This document shows positions 36,053 through 45,004 of a stretch of 64,000 nt of DNA, in pieces. A program made the position numbers and the translations under genes. Position 1 is the first letter of the stretch. Each line of letters starts with the position of its first letter. The stretch comes from Massilia sp. Root133 (GTDB lineage: Bacteria > Pseudomonadota > Gammaproteobacteria > Burkholderiales > Burkholderiaceae_D): contig NZ_LMEW01000003.1 in the NCBI RefSeq assembly GCF_001426525.1, forward strand, positions 1 to 64,000, read 5' to 3'. The notes under the pieces are model-generated. The model saw only the letters and a program-made list of their open reading frames with translations. It had not been told where the DNA came from and searched no databases.

Positions 36053-36505
36053 ATGGACGATTACGACCGGAAGATTCTTGCGGAACTCCAAAAGGATGGG
36101 CGCCTTTCTCTCACCGACCTGGGAGAACGCATCGGCTTGAGCCTGTCGCCGTGCCACCGGCGCGTGCGGGCACTGGAAGACGCGGGGATCATTGCCGACT
36201 ACCGCGCGACCATCGAGCCGGCGGCCGTCGGACTGAATTTCTCGGCCATCGTCTTCGTTACCTTGCGCGCCACGGACCGGGAGAGCGTACGTGCCTTCGA
36301 AGAACGCGTGCCCGGCGTTCCGGAAATCATCCAGGCGCAGCGCCTGTTCGGCGACCCGGACTACATCCTGAACGTCATCACGACGGACCTGGCGGCGTAC
36401 CAGAAACTGTGGGACGACAGCCTGTCGACGTTGCCGAACGTGTTGCGGCTGACGTCGACGCTCGTGATGAAGAGCGTCGTCCAGGGGCGGCCCTTACCAT
36501 TTTGA
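36053..36505 (+). CDS. Lrp/AsnC-family transcriptional regulator
   Basis: 150 aa from ATG 36053; upstream codons in frame lie over the exporter's promoter and start. N-terminal helix-turn-helix (MDDYDRKILAELQKDGRLSL, then LGERIGLSLSPCHRRVRALE) and C-terminal RAM ligand domain (AIVFVTLRATDRESVRAFE to the end, with GDPDYILNV). It probably senses an amino acid and controls the divergent LysE-type exporter. Its TGA abuts the stop of the convergent amidotransferase gene with no spacer. Confidence 0.92.
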   Translation: MDDYDRKILAELQKDGRLSLTDLGERIGLSLSPCHRRVRALEDAGIIADYRATIEPAAVGLNFSAIVFVTLRATDRESVRAFEERVPGVPEIIQAQRLFGDPDYILNVITTDLAAYQKLWDDSLSTLPNVLRLTSTLVMKSVVQGRPLPF

Positions 36506-37480
36506 TCAGAGGCGTGTCTCGCGCGCGGCGCGCAGGAATTCATCCAGCACCGGCGTGCAGTCGAGCAGGTCGCCGCCCGTGGCGCGGTGGAATTCCGGAT
36601 GCCACTGCAGGCCCATCACGAACGGCGCGCGCTGGTAGCGGATCGCCTCGACGACGCCGTCCGGCTCGGACATCGCTTCCACGTGGATATCGCGCCCGAG
36701 GTCCTTGACGGCCTGGTGGTGGATCGAGTTCACGACGGCGCGCTCATGCTGGGGAAACATCTTGCGCAGCGACGACCCGTGTGGGAACACGATGGCGTGG
36801 CGGTGGGCGTCGTAGATGTCGTGCACGTGCGGCTGGGCGCCGGTCACGTTCGTCACGATGTCCTGGTGCAAGGTCCCGCCGAATGCGACGTTGATCAGCT
36901 GGCAACCGCGGCAGATGCCCAGCACGGGCTTGCCCGCGTCGACGAATTCGTGCAGCAGTTCCAGTTCGTACACGTCGCGCGGGCGGTCGCCGCTCCATTC
37001 GGGCCGCGTCGGCGTTTCGGAATATGTCATCGGCGACACGTCCGCCCCGCCCTGCAGCACGAGGCCGTCCAGGTGGCGCGCGTAATGACGCATCGTGATG
37101 TTGCTGGGGTGCAGCAGCCCGTTCGTATTCACGGTCGGGACCATGAACACGAGCACGTCCCGCGACATCACCCATTGCGCGATCGATTCTTCGAGGTATT
37201 GGAGGTTCTTGCTGCGCAGGCCTTTCGCGCCCTCTTCCGGGTGGAAGATGCGGGCGGAGACGCCAATGCGCAGCGTGCGCCGCATGAAGTCGCGGTTGAA
37301 CTTGTCGGCCAACGCACGCCAGCGCGAGCGCAATACGCGGCCGGCCAGGTTCAGCGGCGTGTCATCGGTACGCAGGTAGCGTGACGCGCCGCCGTTGGCG
37401 CGCCGGTCGGGCACACGCGGCGGCGGTCCGTCCTGCGGCGGGCCGGCGTCGTTAGCATACTTGTCATTGTCCTCAGCCAT
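36506..37480 (-). CDS. Class I glutamine amidotransferase-like gamma-glutamyl hydrolase (PuuD type)
   Basis: 324 aa. Peptidase C26 fold: LVLQGGADVSPMTYSE, the nucleophile Cys in PVLGICRGCQLINVAFGGTL and His/Glu of the triad in GLQWHPEFH. E. coli PuuD hydrolyses gamma-glutamyl-GABA in putrescine breakdown. Here a ~65-residue polar N-terminal extension (Asp/Pro/Arg-rich) precedes the enzyme domain, making it longer than PuuD (254 aa), and no other puu gene is nearby, so the substrate is uncertain. The start is the first ATG; a later one could shorten the extension. Confidence 0.85.
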   Translation of the reverse strand: MAEDNDKYANDAGPPQDGPPPRVPDRRANGGASRYLRTDDTPLNLAGRVLRSRWRALADKFNRDFMRRTLRIGVSARIFHPEEGAKGLRSKNLQYLEESIAQWVMSRDVLVFMVPTVNTNGLLHPSNITMRHYARHLDGLVLQGGADVSPMTYSETPTRPEWSGDRPRDVYELELLHEFVDAGKPVLGICRGCQLINVAFGGTLHQDIVTNVTGAQPHVHDIYDAHRHAIVFPHGSSLRKMFPQHERAVVNSIHHQAVKDLGRDIHVEAMSEPDGVVEAIRYQRAPFVMGLQWHPEFHRATGGDLLDCTPVLDEFLRAARETRL

Positions 37481-37647
37481 GATCTCAATATATCCTTGCG
37501 ACGGTCGCGCACGATTCGTTTTAAAAAAAATATCGTTTTAGTAATGAAATTCCCGCAGCCACCCGCATATGCACAGGATGCCGCGATGCCGCTCACTTGG
37601 CAATCCGTGCAACGAACACTTGCAAACTTGCGCTTAACAAGCAAAAA

Positions 37648-37667
37648 TACTGTATTTCCATACAGTT
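37648..37667. promoter_or_regulatory. LexA (SOS) box-like palindrome upstream of parE
   Basis: TACTGTATTTCCATACAGTT contains CTG-N10-CAG with ATAC/GTAT flanks, matching the proteobacterial LexA consensus TACTGTATATATATACAGTA at 16 of 20 positions. It lies 109 bases before the parE ATG and 168 bases before the divergent amidotransferase start. No recA, lexA or DNA polymerase gene is adjacent. Confidence 0.6.
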
Positions 37668-37775
37668 GTTTCGGCCGCACGCCGCGTCCTGCCCTGTAGA
37701 ACCCACCGCGTGAAGTCGCTTATTTTCCGCGCGACAAGATAGAATGCGCAGCATTCGAATGATTGAAGATCAAGC

Positions 37776-39776
37776 ATGGCCACCAAGAAACCCGCACCCG
37801 ATTACAGCGAATCATCCATCCGCGTCCTGAAAGGACTGGAGCCCGTCAAGCAGCGTCCGGGCATGTACACCCGCACCGAGAATCCGCTGCACATCATCCA
37901 GGAAGTGATCGACAACGCCTCGGACGAGGCGCTGGGCGGCCACTGCAAGAACATCGACGTGACGATGAATGCGGACGGTTCCATCACCGTCGAGGACGAC
38001 GGCCGCGGCATCCCGGTCGGCCTGCATCCGGAAGAAGGCGTCTCGACCGTCGAGATCGTGTTCACCCGCCTGCACGCCGGCGGCAAGTTCGACAAGGGCT
38101 CCGGTGGCGCCTACGCGTTCTCGGGCGGCCTGCACGGCGTCGGCGTGTCCGTCACGAACGCGCTGTCGAAGCGTCTGGAAATCACGGTGTGGCGCAAGGA
38201 CGACGACGGCAACGGCGTGCACAAGCTCGTGTTCGCCGACGGCGACGTCATCGAACCGCTGACCTCCGAACCGTTCGAACGGGGCGGCAAGAAGAACGGC
38301 ACGCGCGTCACCGCCTGGCCGGACGGTAAATACTTCGATTCGCCGAACATCCCGATGAGCGAGCTGCAGCGCCTGTTGCGCTCGAAAGCCGTGCTGCTGC
38401 CGGGCGTCACCGTCACGCTGACCAATGCCAAGACCGGCGACAAGCAGACCTGGCGCTACGACGAAGGCCTGCGCGGCTACCTGACGGAAGCGCTGGCGCA
38501 GACGGCCGGCGGCGGCCAGACCGTGATCCCGCTGTTCGAAGGCGCACAGTACGCCGCCGCCGGCGATGAAGGCTTTGCCGAGGGCGAAGGCGCGGCTTGG
38601 GTCGTGGCCTGGACCGAGGAAGGTTCGGTGGTACGCGAATCGTATGTCAACCTGATCCCGACGGTCAGCGGCGGCACGCACGAGTCCGGCCTGCGCGACG
38701 GCCTGTTCGGCGCCGTGAAGGGCTTCGTCGAGATGCACTCGCTGCTGCCGAAGGGCGTCAAGCTGCTGCCGGAAGACGTGTTCGCGCGCGTCTCGTTCGT
38801 GCTGTCCGCGAAGGTGTTGGACCCGCAATTCCAGGGCCAGACGAAGGAACGCCTGAACTCGCGCGACGCGGTGAAACTCGTGTCGGCGTTCACCAAGCCG
38901 CCGCTCGAACTGTGGCTGAACCAGCACGTCGAATATGGCCGCAAGCTGGCGGAACTCGTCATCAAGCAGGCGCAATCGCGTCTCCGCTCGCTGCAAAAGG
39001 TCGAGAAGAAAAAGTCGTCGGGCGTGGCCGTTTTGCCGGGCAAGCTGACCGACTGCGAATCGACCGACATCACCCGCAACGAGCTGTTCCTCGTCGAGGG
39101 CGATTCGGCGGGCGGCTCCGCGAAGATGGGCCGCGACAAGGAATTCCAGGCGATCCTGCCGCTGCGCGGCAAGGTCCTGAACACGTGGGAAACGGACCGC
39201 GACCGCCTGTTCGCGAACAACGAGATCCACGACATCGCGGTGGCGATCGGCGTCGACCCGCACGGCCCGGACGACAATCCGGATATCTCGGGCCTGCGCT
39301 ACGGGAAGATCTGCATCCTCTCCGATGCCGACGTCGACGGCTCGCACATCCAGGTCCTGCTGCTCACTTTGTTCTTCAAACATTTTCCGGCCCTCTTCAA
39401 GAACGGCCACGTGTGCGTCGCGCGCCCGCCGCTGTACCGCGTGGACGTGCCGGCGCGCGGCAAGAAGCCGATCCAGAAGCTGTACGCGCTGGACGACGGC
39501 GAACTGCTCGCCATCGAGGACAAGCTGAAAAAAGAAGGCCTGAAGGAAGGCACGTGGAGCATTTCCCGCTTCAAGGGCCTGGGCGAGATGAACGCCGAGC
39601 AGCTGTGGGAAACAACGATGAACCCGGACACCCGCCGCCTGCTGCCGGTGGCCTTCGGCGACTACGGCCTGGCCGAATCGTCGGCGCGCTTCAACATGCT
39701 GATGGGTAAAGGCGAAGCCGCCGCCCGCCGCGCGTGGCTGGAAGAGCACGGGAACGAGACGGAAGCGGATATTTGA
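37776..39776 (+). CDS. parE: DNA topoisomerase IV subunit B
   Basis: 666 aa. N-terminal GHKL ATPase: EVIDNASDEAL (catalytic Glu/Asn), DDGRGIPVG and GGLHGVGVSVTNALS. Transducer domain to ~410, then TOPRIM with ELFLVEGDSAGGSAKMGRD and SDADVDGSHIQ. With ParC it forms the A2B2 enzyme that decatenates daughter chromosomes. The ParE rather than GyrB call rests on length (GyrB is near 800 aa or longer in this group) and on the adjacent parC. A 123-base gap with a REP hairpin separates it from parC. An unusual insertion of ~20 small/acidic residues (AAAGDEGFAEGEGAAW) sits after the ATPase domain. Confidence 0.97.
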   Translation: MATKKPAPDYSESSIRVLKGLEPVKQRPGMYTRTENPLHIIQEVIDNASDEALGGHCKNIDVTMNADGSITVEDDGRGIPVGLHPEEGVSTVEIVFTRLHAGGKFDKGSGGAYAFSGGLHGVGVSVTNALSKRLEITVWRKDDDGNGVHKLVFADGDVIEPLTSEPFERGGKKNGTRVTAWPDGKYFDSPNIPMSELQRLLRSKAVLLPGVTVTLTNAKTGDKQTWRYDEGLRGYLTEALAQTAGGGQTVIPLFEGAQYAAAGDEGFAEGEGAAWVVAWTEEGSVVRESYVNLIPTVSGGTHESGLRDGLFGAVKGFVEMHSLLPKGVKLLPEDVFARVSFVLSAKVLDPQFQGQTKERLNSRDAVKLVSAFTKPPLELWLNQHVEYGRKLAELVIKQAQSRLRSLQKVEKKKSSGVAVLPGKLTDCESTDITRNELFLVEGDSAGGSAKMGRDKEFQAILPLRGKVLNTWETDRDRLFANNEIHDIAVAIGVDPHGPDDNPDISGLRYGKICILSDADVDGSHIQVLLLTLFFKHFPALFKNGHVCVARPPLYRVDVPARGKKPIQKLYALDDGELLAIEDKLKKEGLKEGTWSISRFKGLGEMNAEQLWETTMNPDTRRLLPVAFGDYGLAESSARFNMLMGKGEAAARRAWLEEHGNETEADI

Positions 39777-39850
39777 TAACGGATGCGCCGCATGAAATTG
39801 GGCCCTGCCTCCGCAGGGGCGACGGTCTTACGGCCAACACAATAAGCACG

Positions 39851-39874
39851 TCGTTCCCGCGCACGCGGGAACCC
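39851..39874. repeat. Single REP-type hairpin between parE and parC
   Basis: GTTCCCGCG (39853-39861) and CGCGGGAAC (39864-39872) with a 2-base loop. The outer bases CGTC..CCCA match the units of the doublets at 13350 and 61354. It lies in the parE-parC gap. Confidence 0.7.
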
Positions 39875-39899
39875 AAGTTTGCATGAACGAACAAACAAA

Positions 39900-42236
39900 A
39901 TGACCCAAGCAAGCCTCTTCGAACAAACCACTCCCCCCGGCGGCGGCGGCGACGACGCCGAGACGCTGACCCTCTCGACTTTCGCCGAGCGCGCCTACCT
40001 GGACTATGCCGTCTCGGTCGTCAAAGGCCGCGCGCTGCCGGACGTCTCGGACGGCCAGAAGCCCGTCCAGCGCCGCATCCTGTATTCAATGAACGAACTG
40101 GGTCTCGGCCCGACCGCGAAGCCCCGCAAGTCCGCGACCGTCGTCGGCGACGTGCTCGGCAAGCTGCACCCGCACGGCGACCAGTCGGTGTACGACGCCC
40201 TCGTGCGCATGGCCCAGGACTTTTCGCTGCGCTATCCGCTGATCGACGGCCAGGGCAACTTCGGCTCGCGCGACGGCGACGGCGCCGCCGCGATGCGTTA
40301 CACGGAAGCCCGTCTGACGCCCGTCTCGCGCCTGCTGCTCGACGAAATCGACATGGGCACCGTCGACTTCCAGCCGAACTACGACGGTTCGAGCGAGGAA
40401 CCGCGCACCCTGCCCGCGCGCCTGCCGATGCTGCTGCTGAACGGCGCATCCGGCATCGCGGTCGGCATGGCCACCGAGATCCCGTCGCACAACCTGCGCG
40501 AAGTGGCCGCCGCCGCCGTCGCGATGATCCGCAATCCGAAGATCACGCACGCCGAGCTGATGACCCTCATGCCCGGTCCGGACTATCCGGGCGGCGGCCA
40601 GATCATCACCCCGGCATCCGCCATCGCCGACATGTACGCGTCGGGCCGCGGCTCGATGAAGGTGCGTGCGCGCTGGAAGATCGAGGAACTGGCGCGCGGC
40701 CAGTGGCAGGCCGTCGTCACCGAGCTGCCGCCCGGCGTGTCGTCGCAGCGCGTGCTGGAAGAGATCGAGGAACTGACCAACCCGAAGATCAAGGTCGGCA
40801 AGAAGACCCTGCTGCCCGAGCAGCTCACGCTGAAGCAGACGATCCTCGGCGCGCTGGATGCCGTGCGCGACGAATCCGGCCGCGAAGCGCCGGTGCGTCT
40901 CGTGTTCGAGCCGAAGTCGAAGAACCAGGACCAGACCGAATTCATGCTGATGCTGCTGGCGCACACGTCGCTGGAAACGTCTGCACCGATCAACCTCGTG
41001 ATGATCGGCGGCGACGGCCGTCCGCGCCAGAAGGGTCTCACCGAGATCCTGCAGGAATGGATCGAGTACCGCTTCGTCACGGTCCGCCGCCGCACGGAAT
41101 TCAAGCTGGGCAAGGTCAACGACCGCATCCACATCCTGGAAGGCCGCGAGATCGTCCTGCTGAACATCGATGAGGTCATCCACATCATCCGCAATTCGGA
41201 CGATCCGAAGGCCGCGTTGATCGAGCGTTTCCGCCTGTCCGAGCGCCAGGCCGAGGACATCCTCGAGATCCGCCTGCGCCAGCTGGCGCGCCTGGAAGCG
41301 ATCAAGATCCAGCAGGAGCTGGCCGAGCTGCGCGGCGAAAAGGAAAAGCTGGAAGACATCCTCGAGAACCCGTCGTCGATGAAGCGCCTGATCATCCGCG
41401 AGATCGAGGCCGATTCGAAACAGTACGGCGACGACCGCCGCACGCTGATCGAGGAAGCGCAGAAGGCCGTGGCCGAGCAGAAGATCATCGACGAGCCGGT
41501 GACGGTCATCGTCTCCGAAAAAGGCTGGGTGCGCGCGCGTACCGGCGTCGGCCACGATCCGGCCCAGTTCACGTTCAAGGCGGGCGACTCGCTGTACGGC
41601 GCGTTCGAGTGCCGCACGGTCGACACGCTGTTGTGCGTCGGCGACAACGGCAAGGTGTATTCCGTGCCCGTGGCCGCCCTGCCCGGCGCGCGCGGCGACG
41701 GCGTCCCCATCACGACGCTGGTCGACCTGTCGGGCGGCGGCCGTATCCTGTACTACTACGTGGGCCCGGCCGAGACGCGCCTGCTGCTCGCGACGACGAC
41801 CGGCTTCGGCTTCATCACGAAGGCCGGCGACATGATCACGCGCCTGAAAGGTGGTAAATCGTTTATCACGCTGGACGACGGCGCCGTGCCGCTGGCGCCC
41901 CGCGTCGTGGTGGACAACGCGGGCGCCATCGCCTGCCTGTCCGAGAAGGGCCGCGTGCTGGTGTTCGGCATCGACGAGATGAAGGTGCTGCAGAACGGCG
42001 GCCGCGGCGTGATCCTGATGGGCCTCGAGCCTAAGGAAAAGCTGCTGGCCGTGCAGCCGATCAGCCAGAAAGGCCTGAACGTGGTCGGCACCTGGGCCGG
42101 CGACAAGCCGCGCACGGTGGAGTTGTTCGCCTCCGGCCTGGAGCCGCACTTCGGCAAGCGCGCCAACAAGGGCAAGCCGTTGTCGGCCAAGCTGAAGGCG
42201 AAAGACCTCGCGATGCGCCAGACGGACGGCGGTTGA
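39900..42236 (+). CDS. parC: DNA topoisomerase IV subunit A
   Basis: 778 aa from ATG 39900; a TTG seven codons upstream is less likely. Breakage-reunion domain with catalytic Tyr in [13 protein letters not shown] and the quinolone-determining region [21 protein letters not shown] tower/coiled-coil section follows to about residue 500, then a six-bladed beta-pinwheel C-terminal domain with GyrA-box-like repeats. At the position of E. coli ParC Ser80 there is Gln, and at Glu84 an Asp. It is downstream of parE in the same orientation and closed by a strong terminator. Confidence 0.97.
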   Translation: MTQASLFEQTTPPGGGGDDAETLTLSTFAERAYLDYAVSVVKGRALPDVSDGQKPVQRRILYSMNELGLGPTAKPRKSATVVGDVLGKLHPHGDQSVYDALVRMAQDFSLRYPLIDGQGNFGSRDGDGAAAMRYTEARLTPVSRLLLDEIDMGTVDFQPNYDGSSEEPRTLPARLPMLLLNGASGIAVGMATEIPSHNLREVAAAAVAMIRNPKITHAELMTLMPGPDYPGGGQIITPASAIADMYASGRGSMKVRARWKIEELARGQWQAVVTELPPGVSSQRVLEEIEELTNPKIKVGKKTLLPEQLTLKQTILGALDAVRDESGREAPVRLVFEPKSKNQDQTEFMLMLLAHTSLETSAPINLVMIGGDGRPRQKGLTEILQEWIEYRFVTVRRRTEFKLGKVNDRIHILEGREIVLLNIDEVIHIIRNSDDPKAALIERFRLSERQAEDILEIRLRQLARLEAIKIQQELAELRGEKEKLEDILENPSSMKRLIIREIEADSKQYGDDRRTLIEEAQKAVAEQKIIDEPVTVIVSEKGWVRARTGVGHDPAQFTFKAGDSLYGAFECRTVDTLLCVGDNGKVYSVPVAALPGARGDGVPITTLVDLSGGGRILYYYVGPAETRLLLATTTGFGFITKAGDMITRLKGGKSFITLDDGAVPLAPRVVVDNAGAIACLSEKGRVLVFGIDEMKVLQNGGRGVILMGLEPKEKLLAVQPISQKGLNVVGTWAGDKPRTVELFASGLEPHFGKRANKGKPLSAKLKAKDLAMRQTDGG

Positions 42237-42242
42237 TGAAAA

Positions 42243-42277
42243 AACAAACGGACCCACGCGGGTCCGTTTGTTTTTGG
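42243..42277. terminator. Bidirectional rho-independent terminator between parC and the secreted protein gene
   Basis: A 13-base perfect stem AACAAACGGACCC / GGGTCCGTTTGTT with a 4-base loop and T-run on the plus strand and complementary A/T run on the other. It serves parC (+) and the gene ending at 42290 (-). Confidence 0.93.
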
Positions 42278-42289
42278 GCGGCCGCAGGA

Positions 42290-42823
42290 TTACTTGGCGG
42301 CGTCCTTGTGTGCCTCGGCAGTGGCTTCGGCACGCTTTTCGTTGGCCTTGGCGTGGGCCTTGGCTTTATCGGCGTTGGCGTCCACGACCTTCTTCTGGGC
42401 CTTTTCGTCGGCCTTGATCATGGTCTTCTGGGCGTCGTAATTGGCTTCGGCGGTCTTTTCCTCGGCCTTGGCAGCAGCCTTGGCCTTGTCTTCCGGATCA
42501 GCCTTGGCGACTTTCTCGTGAGCCTTGGCAACCTTCTTCTCGGCCTTGTCGTGTGCCTTGGCCTTCTTCTCGTTGGCCTTGTCGACGGCCTTGTTAATCT
42601 TCTCGTCCTGTTTCGACATCTCCTTGGCTTCCTTCTCGTTGGCCTTGGCGATCTTCTTGTCGGCATCCGCATTGCCGGTCGAGGTCGTACCAGCGGTGCC
42701 GCTCTGGCCCGACGACATGGTGGTGTCGGTGGTCGTGACCGGGGTGGCCGGTGCCGTCGTGGACTGGGCGTAGACCGAGGTGGCGAACAGGCCGGCGATC
42801 AGGGTGGCGAGCAGTTTATTCAT
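42290..42823 (-). CDS. Secreted Lys/Ala-rich low-complexity protein
   Basis: 177 aa. Signal peptide MNKLLATLIAGLFATSVYA with cleavage before QST. A Thr/Ser/Ala-rich stretch (about 20-50) leads into a charged helical region of irregular repeats around KANEK, KAEKK and KAHEK, about 125 residues that would form a single long amphipathic helix or coiled coil. It is cationic overall with almost no hydrophobics. No known domain; similar proteins in this group are annotated only as hypothetical or TolA-like. Periplasmic or extracellular location is inferred. Its N-terminus resembles that of the next gene, suggesting a family. Confidence 0.7.
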   Translation of the reverse strand: MNKLLATLIAGLFATSVYAQSTTAPATPVTTTDTTMSSGQSGTAGTTSTGNADADKKIAKANEKEAKEMSKQDEKINKAVDKANEKKAKAHDKAEKKVAKAHEKVAKADPEDKAKAAAKAEEKTAEANYDAQKTMIKADEKAQKKVVDANADKAKAHAKANEKRAEATAEAHKDAAK

Positions 42824-42977
42824 CGTAGTTCTCCTGAAGATTATGGTGGGGCGCGCCGTGACGCGCCAATATGTTTTTGTTAAGTCAGGGCTTCAGAATA
42901 TGCTTCCGACAACTTCCGCTCTGTTCGGCAGCGCACGCAGTACATACTGGCTATCATCCAATTTGTGACAAGATTTT

Positions 42978-43490
42978 TCAGCGCTCGGCCGCCTTCTCGG
43001 CACCCTTGCGCTTCGACTCGGCGTGTTTTTTCTTGCTTGCCTTTACGGACGCTTCGGTCTTCATGCGGCTGCCCGGCGGCTCCTTCACGGCGCGCGCGTT
43101 CGCCTGCATGACTTCGCTCTCGGCCTTCGTGCCGGCTTTGCCGCGCCCGCCGGTAGCGGCCGCATCGGTGTCGGTGTTGTTGGGTGCCGTCGTGTTGGTG
43201 GCCTGGGCATTCACGCTGTCGGCCTTGCCCGGCGCCGGATTGATGACGGCCGTGCTCTTGCCGACGACCTGTCCGGCATGGTTGACGCCCGCTGCCTGGC
43301 GGCCCGTGGCGTCATGCGCGGAACCGGTGTTCGCCGTGCCATCCGTGCGCAGGCCCGTGCCGGACACGCCGGCGGCCGTGGTGTTGTGGCCGGAGACAGC
43401 CTGGCCGATCGGCGCCGTATTGGCCGTGGTCTGGGCCCAGGCCGACGATGCCAGCAGCGCACACACGAGGGTGGGGAGGAATTTGTTCAT
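42978..43490 (-). CDS. Secreted low-complexity protein, related in plan to its neighbour
   Basis: 170 aa from ATG 43490, fixed by the signal peptide MNKFLPTLVCALLASSAWA. The mature chain is Gly/Thr/Asn/Ala-rich (APIGQAVSGHNTTAAGVSGT and so on) in its first ~100 residues, then Lys-rich at the C-terminus (KASKKKHAESKRKGAEK). No catalytic motif or domain recognised. The order signal peptide, neutral small-residue spacer, basic tail parallels the 177-aa protein downstream, so both may bind nucleic acid, peptidoglycan or another polyanion outside the cell; that is inference. Confidence 0.6.
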   Translation of the reverse strand: MNKFLPTLVCALLASSAWAQTTANTAPIGQAVSGHNTTAAGVSGTGLRTDGTANTGSAHDATGRQAAGVNHAGQVVGKSTAVINPAPGKADSVNAQATNTTAPNNTDTDAAATGGRGKAGTKAESEVMQANARAVKEPPGSRMKTEASVKASKKKHAESKRKGAEKAAER

Positions 43491-43577
43491 GATGATCTCG
43501 TTTCGTAAGGTGAGTAACTCGAAACGAGGATAGGTGCGCCGCCCGGGTGACTCTGTTCGGCAGCGCACCCGCCGGTG

Positions 43578-44990
43578 CTACTTTTTGGCAGGACGGCCCG
43601 CGTACAGGTCGATGATGTCGCTGATGCCGTCCTGGCAGACGGGGCAGAACTCGCCGCTGCGGTCGAACATGATGCATTGCATGGCCGGACGGTAATAGCC
43701 GGTCGCTTCGTAGTTCGCCCCTTCGAACGCGCCGATCGCCTTGCGGTACCTGGCCTGCGCAAACAGGGCGTTCGAGTGCGCCAGGTCTGCGCGGAACAGC
43801 GCGCTCATCTCCGACTCCGGCCGGTTGGCCGCCCGCAGCGCCGCCCGCTTTTTCTGGTACTCGCGCGAATACGCTTCGTACTCGGCCTTGGGCCACGGCG
43901 TCGGCAACGGCGTGCCGGCCTGCACGTATTGCTTCCACTTCAGGCGGGCCGGATCGCGCAACGCCGTCACGTTCGGCTCCCATGGCTCCATGCGCGCGCC
44001 GCTGGACTGGTACGCGACGGGCGACGTGTAGTACTCGTCGGCCAGTCCGGCGAAGTGGTGGCCGAACTCGTGCACGAACAGATAGTCCGCCCAGTCGTTG
44101 TCCGCGGCCGCCGTGCTGAACTGGCCGAAGATGCCGCCGCCGCCATACGTGTCGTTGTTGACGAGGATCTCGATGAATTCGTACGGCGCGTACTGCGCGA
44201 TGTCGCGCAGCGCACGGTTGTCCAGGGTCAGCACATAGCGCTCGCTGCCGAAAATGTCGTAGCGCGTGCCCAGCGCGGACGCGTGATGGACGCCTGTCGA
44301 CGGCCGCGACACGCCCGATTCCTGCGTCGGCACGGCCAGCGCCCACACGTTGAAATCGTTCGCGCGCTCCCTGAACGGCGACACCTCGAACAAATGCTGC
44401 GCGAGGCGGCGCACCGCGGCTTCGAACTTCGGCATCTCGGCCTGCGTGTAGCCGTCGCCCAGCACGAGCAGGTCGACCTTGCGCGGCGACGGTCCGCTCA
44501 CGCGGATCGGAATCGGCCTGGCCGGCGCCGGCCCCTGCGCGCGCACGACATCCTGCGCATCCGTATCCACGTCCACGCTCCACGCGACGGAGAACTGGTT
44601 GCGCTCGTCGCGCTTCAGGATGCGCACGCGCACGGGGCGGTCGGGCTTCGGAAAGCGCACGGACTCATGGAACCCGCGGCTGAGTTTATTTGCCTCTTCC
44701 GTCGTCTTCCACTCGCCGAACACGGTGGAAAAGTCGCGCGAATACAGCACATCTCCCGTCTTCGCATCGGCCACCTCGACGCGGTTGTTGCCGCGGTTGG
44801 TGTCGTCGAACGGCCGCGCCATATCGCCCGGCCATGGCAGCGGTTCGATCAGCACGCGCTCGATCGCGTATTGTTCGGACAGGGCATTGCCGCTGTGGAT
44901 GTAGTCGAGGCGGACGGTGGCGGGCTGGGCGGCGAGTGCCAGTGCGGGGAAGGCGCAGGCGGCCAGCAGGGAGAACAGGGATCGGATCAT
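43578..44990 (-). CDS. Peptidase M64 (IgA-peptidase-like) secreted metalloprotease
   Basis: 470 aa. Signal peptide MIRSLFSLLAACAFPALALA. N-terminal beta-sandwich domain (20-160) precedes the catalytic domain: KVDLLVLGDGYTQAEMPKFE start, then the zinc site VHEFGHHFAGLADEYYTS, the H-E-x-x-H-x-x-G-x-x-D-E form typical of M64. A late CIMFDRSGEFCPVCQDGI segment has three Cys, also family-like. M64 includes a Clostridium IgA protease, but relatives in environmental bacteria have unknown targets. Substrate specificity cannot be read from the sequence. It is separate from the two secreted basic proteins downstream by a ~90-base gap. Confidence 0.9.
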   Translation of the reverse strand: MIRSLFSLLAACAFPALALAAQPATVRLDYIHSGNALSEQYAIERVLIEPLPWPGDMARPFDDTNRGNNRVEVADAKTGDVLYSRDFSTVFGEWKTTEEANKLSRGFHESVRFPKPDRPVRVRILKRDERNQFSVAWSVDVDTDAQDVVRAQGPAPARPIPIRVSGPSPRKVDLLVLGDGYTQAEMPKFEAAVRRLAQHLFEVSPFRERANDFNVWALAVPTQESGVSRPSTGVHHASALGTRYDIFGSERYVLTLDNRALRDIAQYAPYEFIEILVNNDTYGGGGIFGQFSTAAADNDWADYLFVHEFGHHFAGLADEYYTSPVAYQSSGARMEPWEPNVTALRDPARLKWKQYVQAGTPLPTPWPKAEYEAYSREYQKKRAALRAANRPESEMSALFRADLAHSNALFAQARYRKAIGAFEGANYEATGYYRPAMQCIMFDRSGEFCPVCQDGISDIIDLYAGRPAKK

Positions 44991-45004
44991 GGGGCGCTCC
45001 GTCG

